NCBI GenBank assembly: GCA_013824905.1
Contig: PNOO01000148.1
Span: 1-6,179 of the forward strand
Length of the DNA: 6,179 bases
Direction of reading: 5' to 3'
DNA from: Syntrophus sp. (in: bacteria)
GTDB taxonomy: Bacteria; Desulfobacterota; Syntrophia; Syntrophales; UBA5619
The notes under the pieces are model-generated. The model searched no databases. It had not been told where the DNA came from and saw only the letters and a program-made list of their open reading frames with translations. How positions within the stretch are numbered: the stretch's first letter is position 1; every line of letters begins with the position of its first letter. Of this stretch, positions 6,053 through 6,179 are shown piece by piece. Both the position numbers and the translations under genes were made by a program.

Positions 6053-6179
6053 TTATCGAAGCATCCCCGCCAGAACCATCTCCACGGTGCGCAGCCTTGA
6101 GGCAACAGTGCTGGCAATATTTTGCATGACCGTGAGACCTATCAGGGGGTTTGCATGCATCATGGACAGTAGAGCCTCA
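6053..6179 (-). CDS. 3' end of an upstream gene; possibly a cyclic-nucleotide-binding-domain protein
   Basis: An open minus-strand frame enters at the right edge (first full codon at 6176-6178) and ends at a TAA at 6053-6055, giving the last 41 residues of a protein. The tail contains HANPLIGLTVMQNIASTVA (8-26) followed by SRLRTVEMVLAGMLR. The pattern of a short 'xxNPxIGxxVMQNIA' helix followed by an 'xxRLRxxExxL' helix resembles the end of the CRP/FNR-type cyclic-nucleotide-binding fold, where helix C follows the beta barrel. That assignment rests on pattern recognition of a short fragment. The stop is 32 nt before hypA, so the gene probably shares the hyp transcript. Genes of this class are found beside some group 3 hydrogenases, which would fit, but no hydrogenase subunit is visible here. 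The protein could also be unrelated. Confidence 0.5.
   Translation of the reverse strand, partial: EALLSMMHANPLIGLTVMQNIASTVASRLRTVEMVLAGMLR

Noticed and set aside
1..6179. tRNA, rRNA, CRISPR array, insertion sequence or attachment site
   Set aside because: I looked on both strands and found no cloverleaf, no regularly spaced repeats, no transposase and no terminal inverted repeats.

Overview
The window holds one compact minus-strand operon carrying the complete [NiFe]-hydrogenase maturation set, in the transcription order hypA, hypB, hypF, hypC, hypD, hypE (from about 6020 down to 265). All six genes are intact and keep their family signature residues. A seventh gene, cut by the right edge, ends 32 nt before hypA on the same strand. 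No hydrogenase structural subunit and no maturation endopeptidase is visible, so these probably lie outside the window, most likely to the right (upstream).

The organism is a bacterium with moderately GC-rich coding DNA (roughly mid-50s percent by eye), Shine-Dalgarno-led starts and frequent GTG starts. The gene order and the short HypB without a nickel-binding leader occur in several phyla. A proteobacterium, possibly of the Nitrosospira type, is my weak guess from the look of the proteins; the sequence alone does not settle it.

Layout, left to right: 1-264 is non-coding, with an AT-rich start (about 1-65), a spaced direct repeat (97-127), a strong 40-nt inverted repeat (141-180) and a weak terminator-like element (189-218). 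Then come hypE (265-1320), hypD (1355-2440), hypC (2437-2691), hypF (2669-4990), hypB (5009-5671) and hypA (5649-6020), followed by the 3' end of an unidentified gene that resembles the end of a cyclic-nucleotide-binding domain (6053-6179). Junctions are tight: three overlaps (23, 4 and 23 nt) and gaps of 18 and 34 nt, which suggests one transcript with translational coupling. No internal promoter is evident, so the promoter probably lies beyond the right edge.

How the genes work together (established for the Hyp families): HypF makes an activated carbamoyl group from carbamoyl phosphate and passes it to the C-terminal cysteine of HypE. HypE dehydrates it to a thiocyanate. HypC and HypD hold the iron on which the Fe(CN)2CO unit is assembled, and HypC carries it to the hydrogenase large subunit. 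HypA and HypB then insert nickel. I see no undescribed system here. The points worth a second look are the upstream gene tail, the leaderless HypB and the 3' hairpin region.
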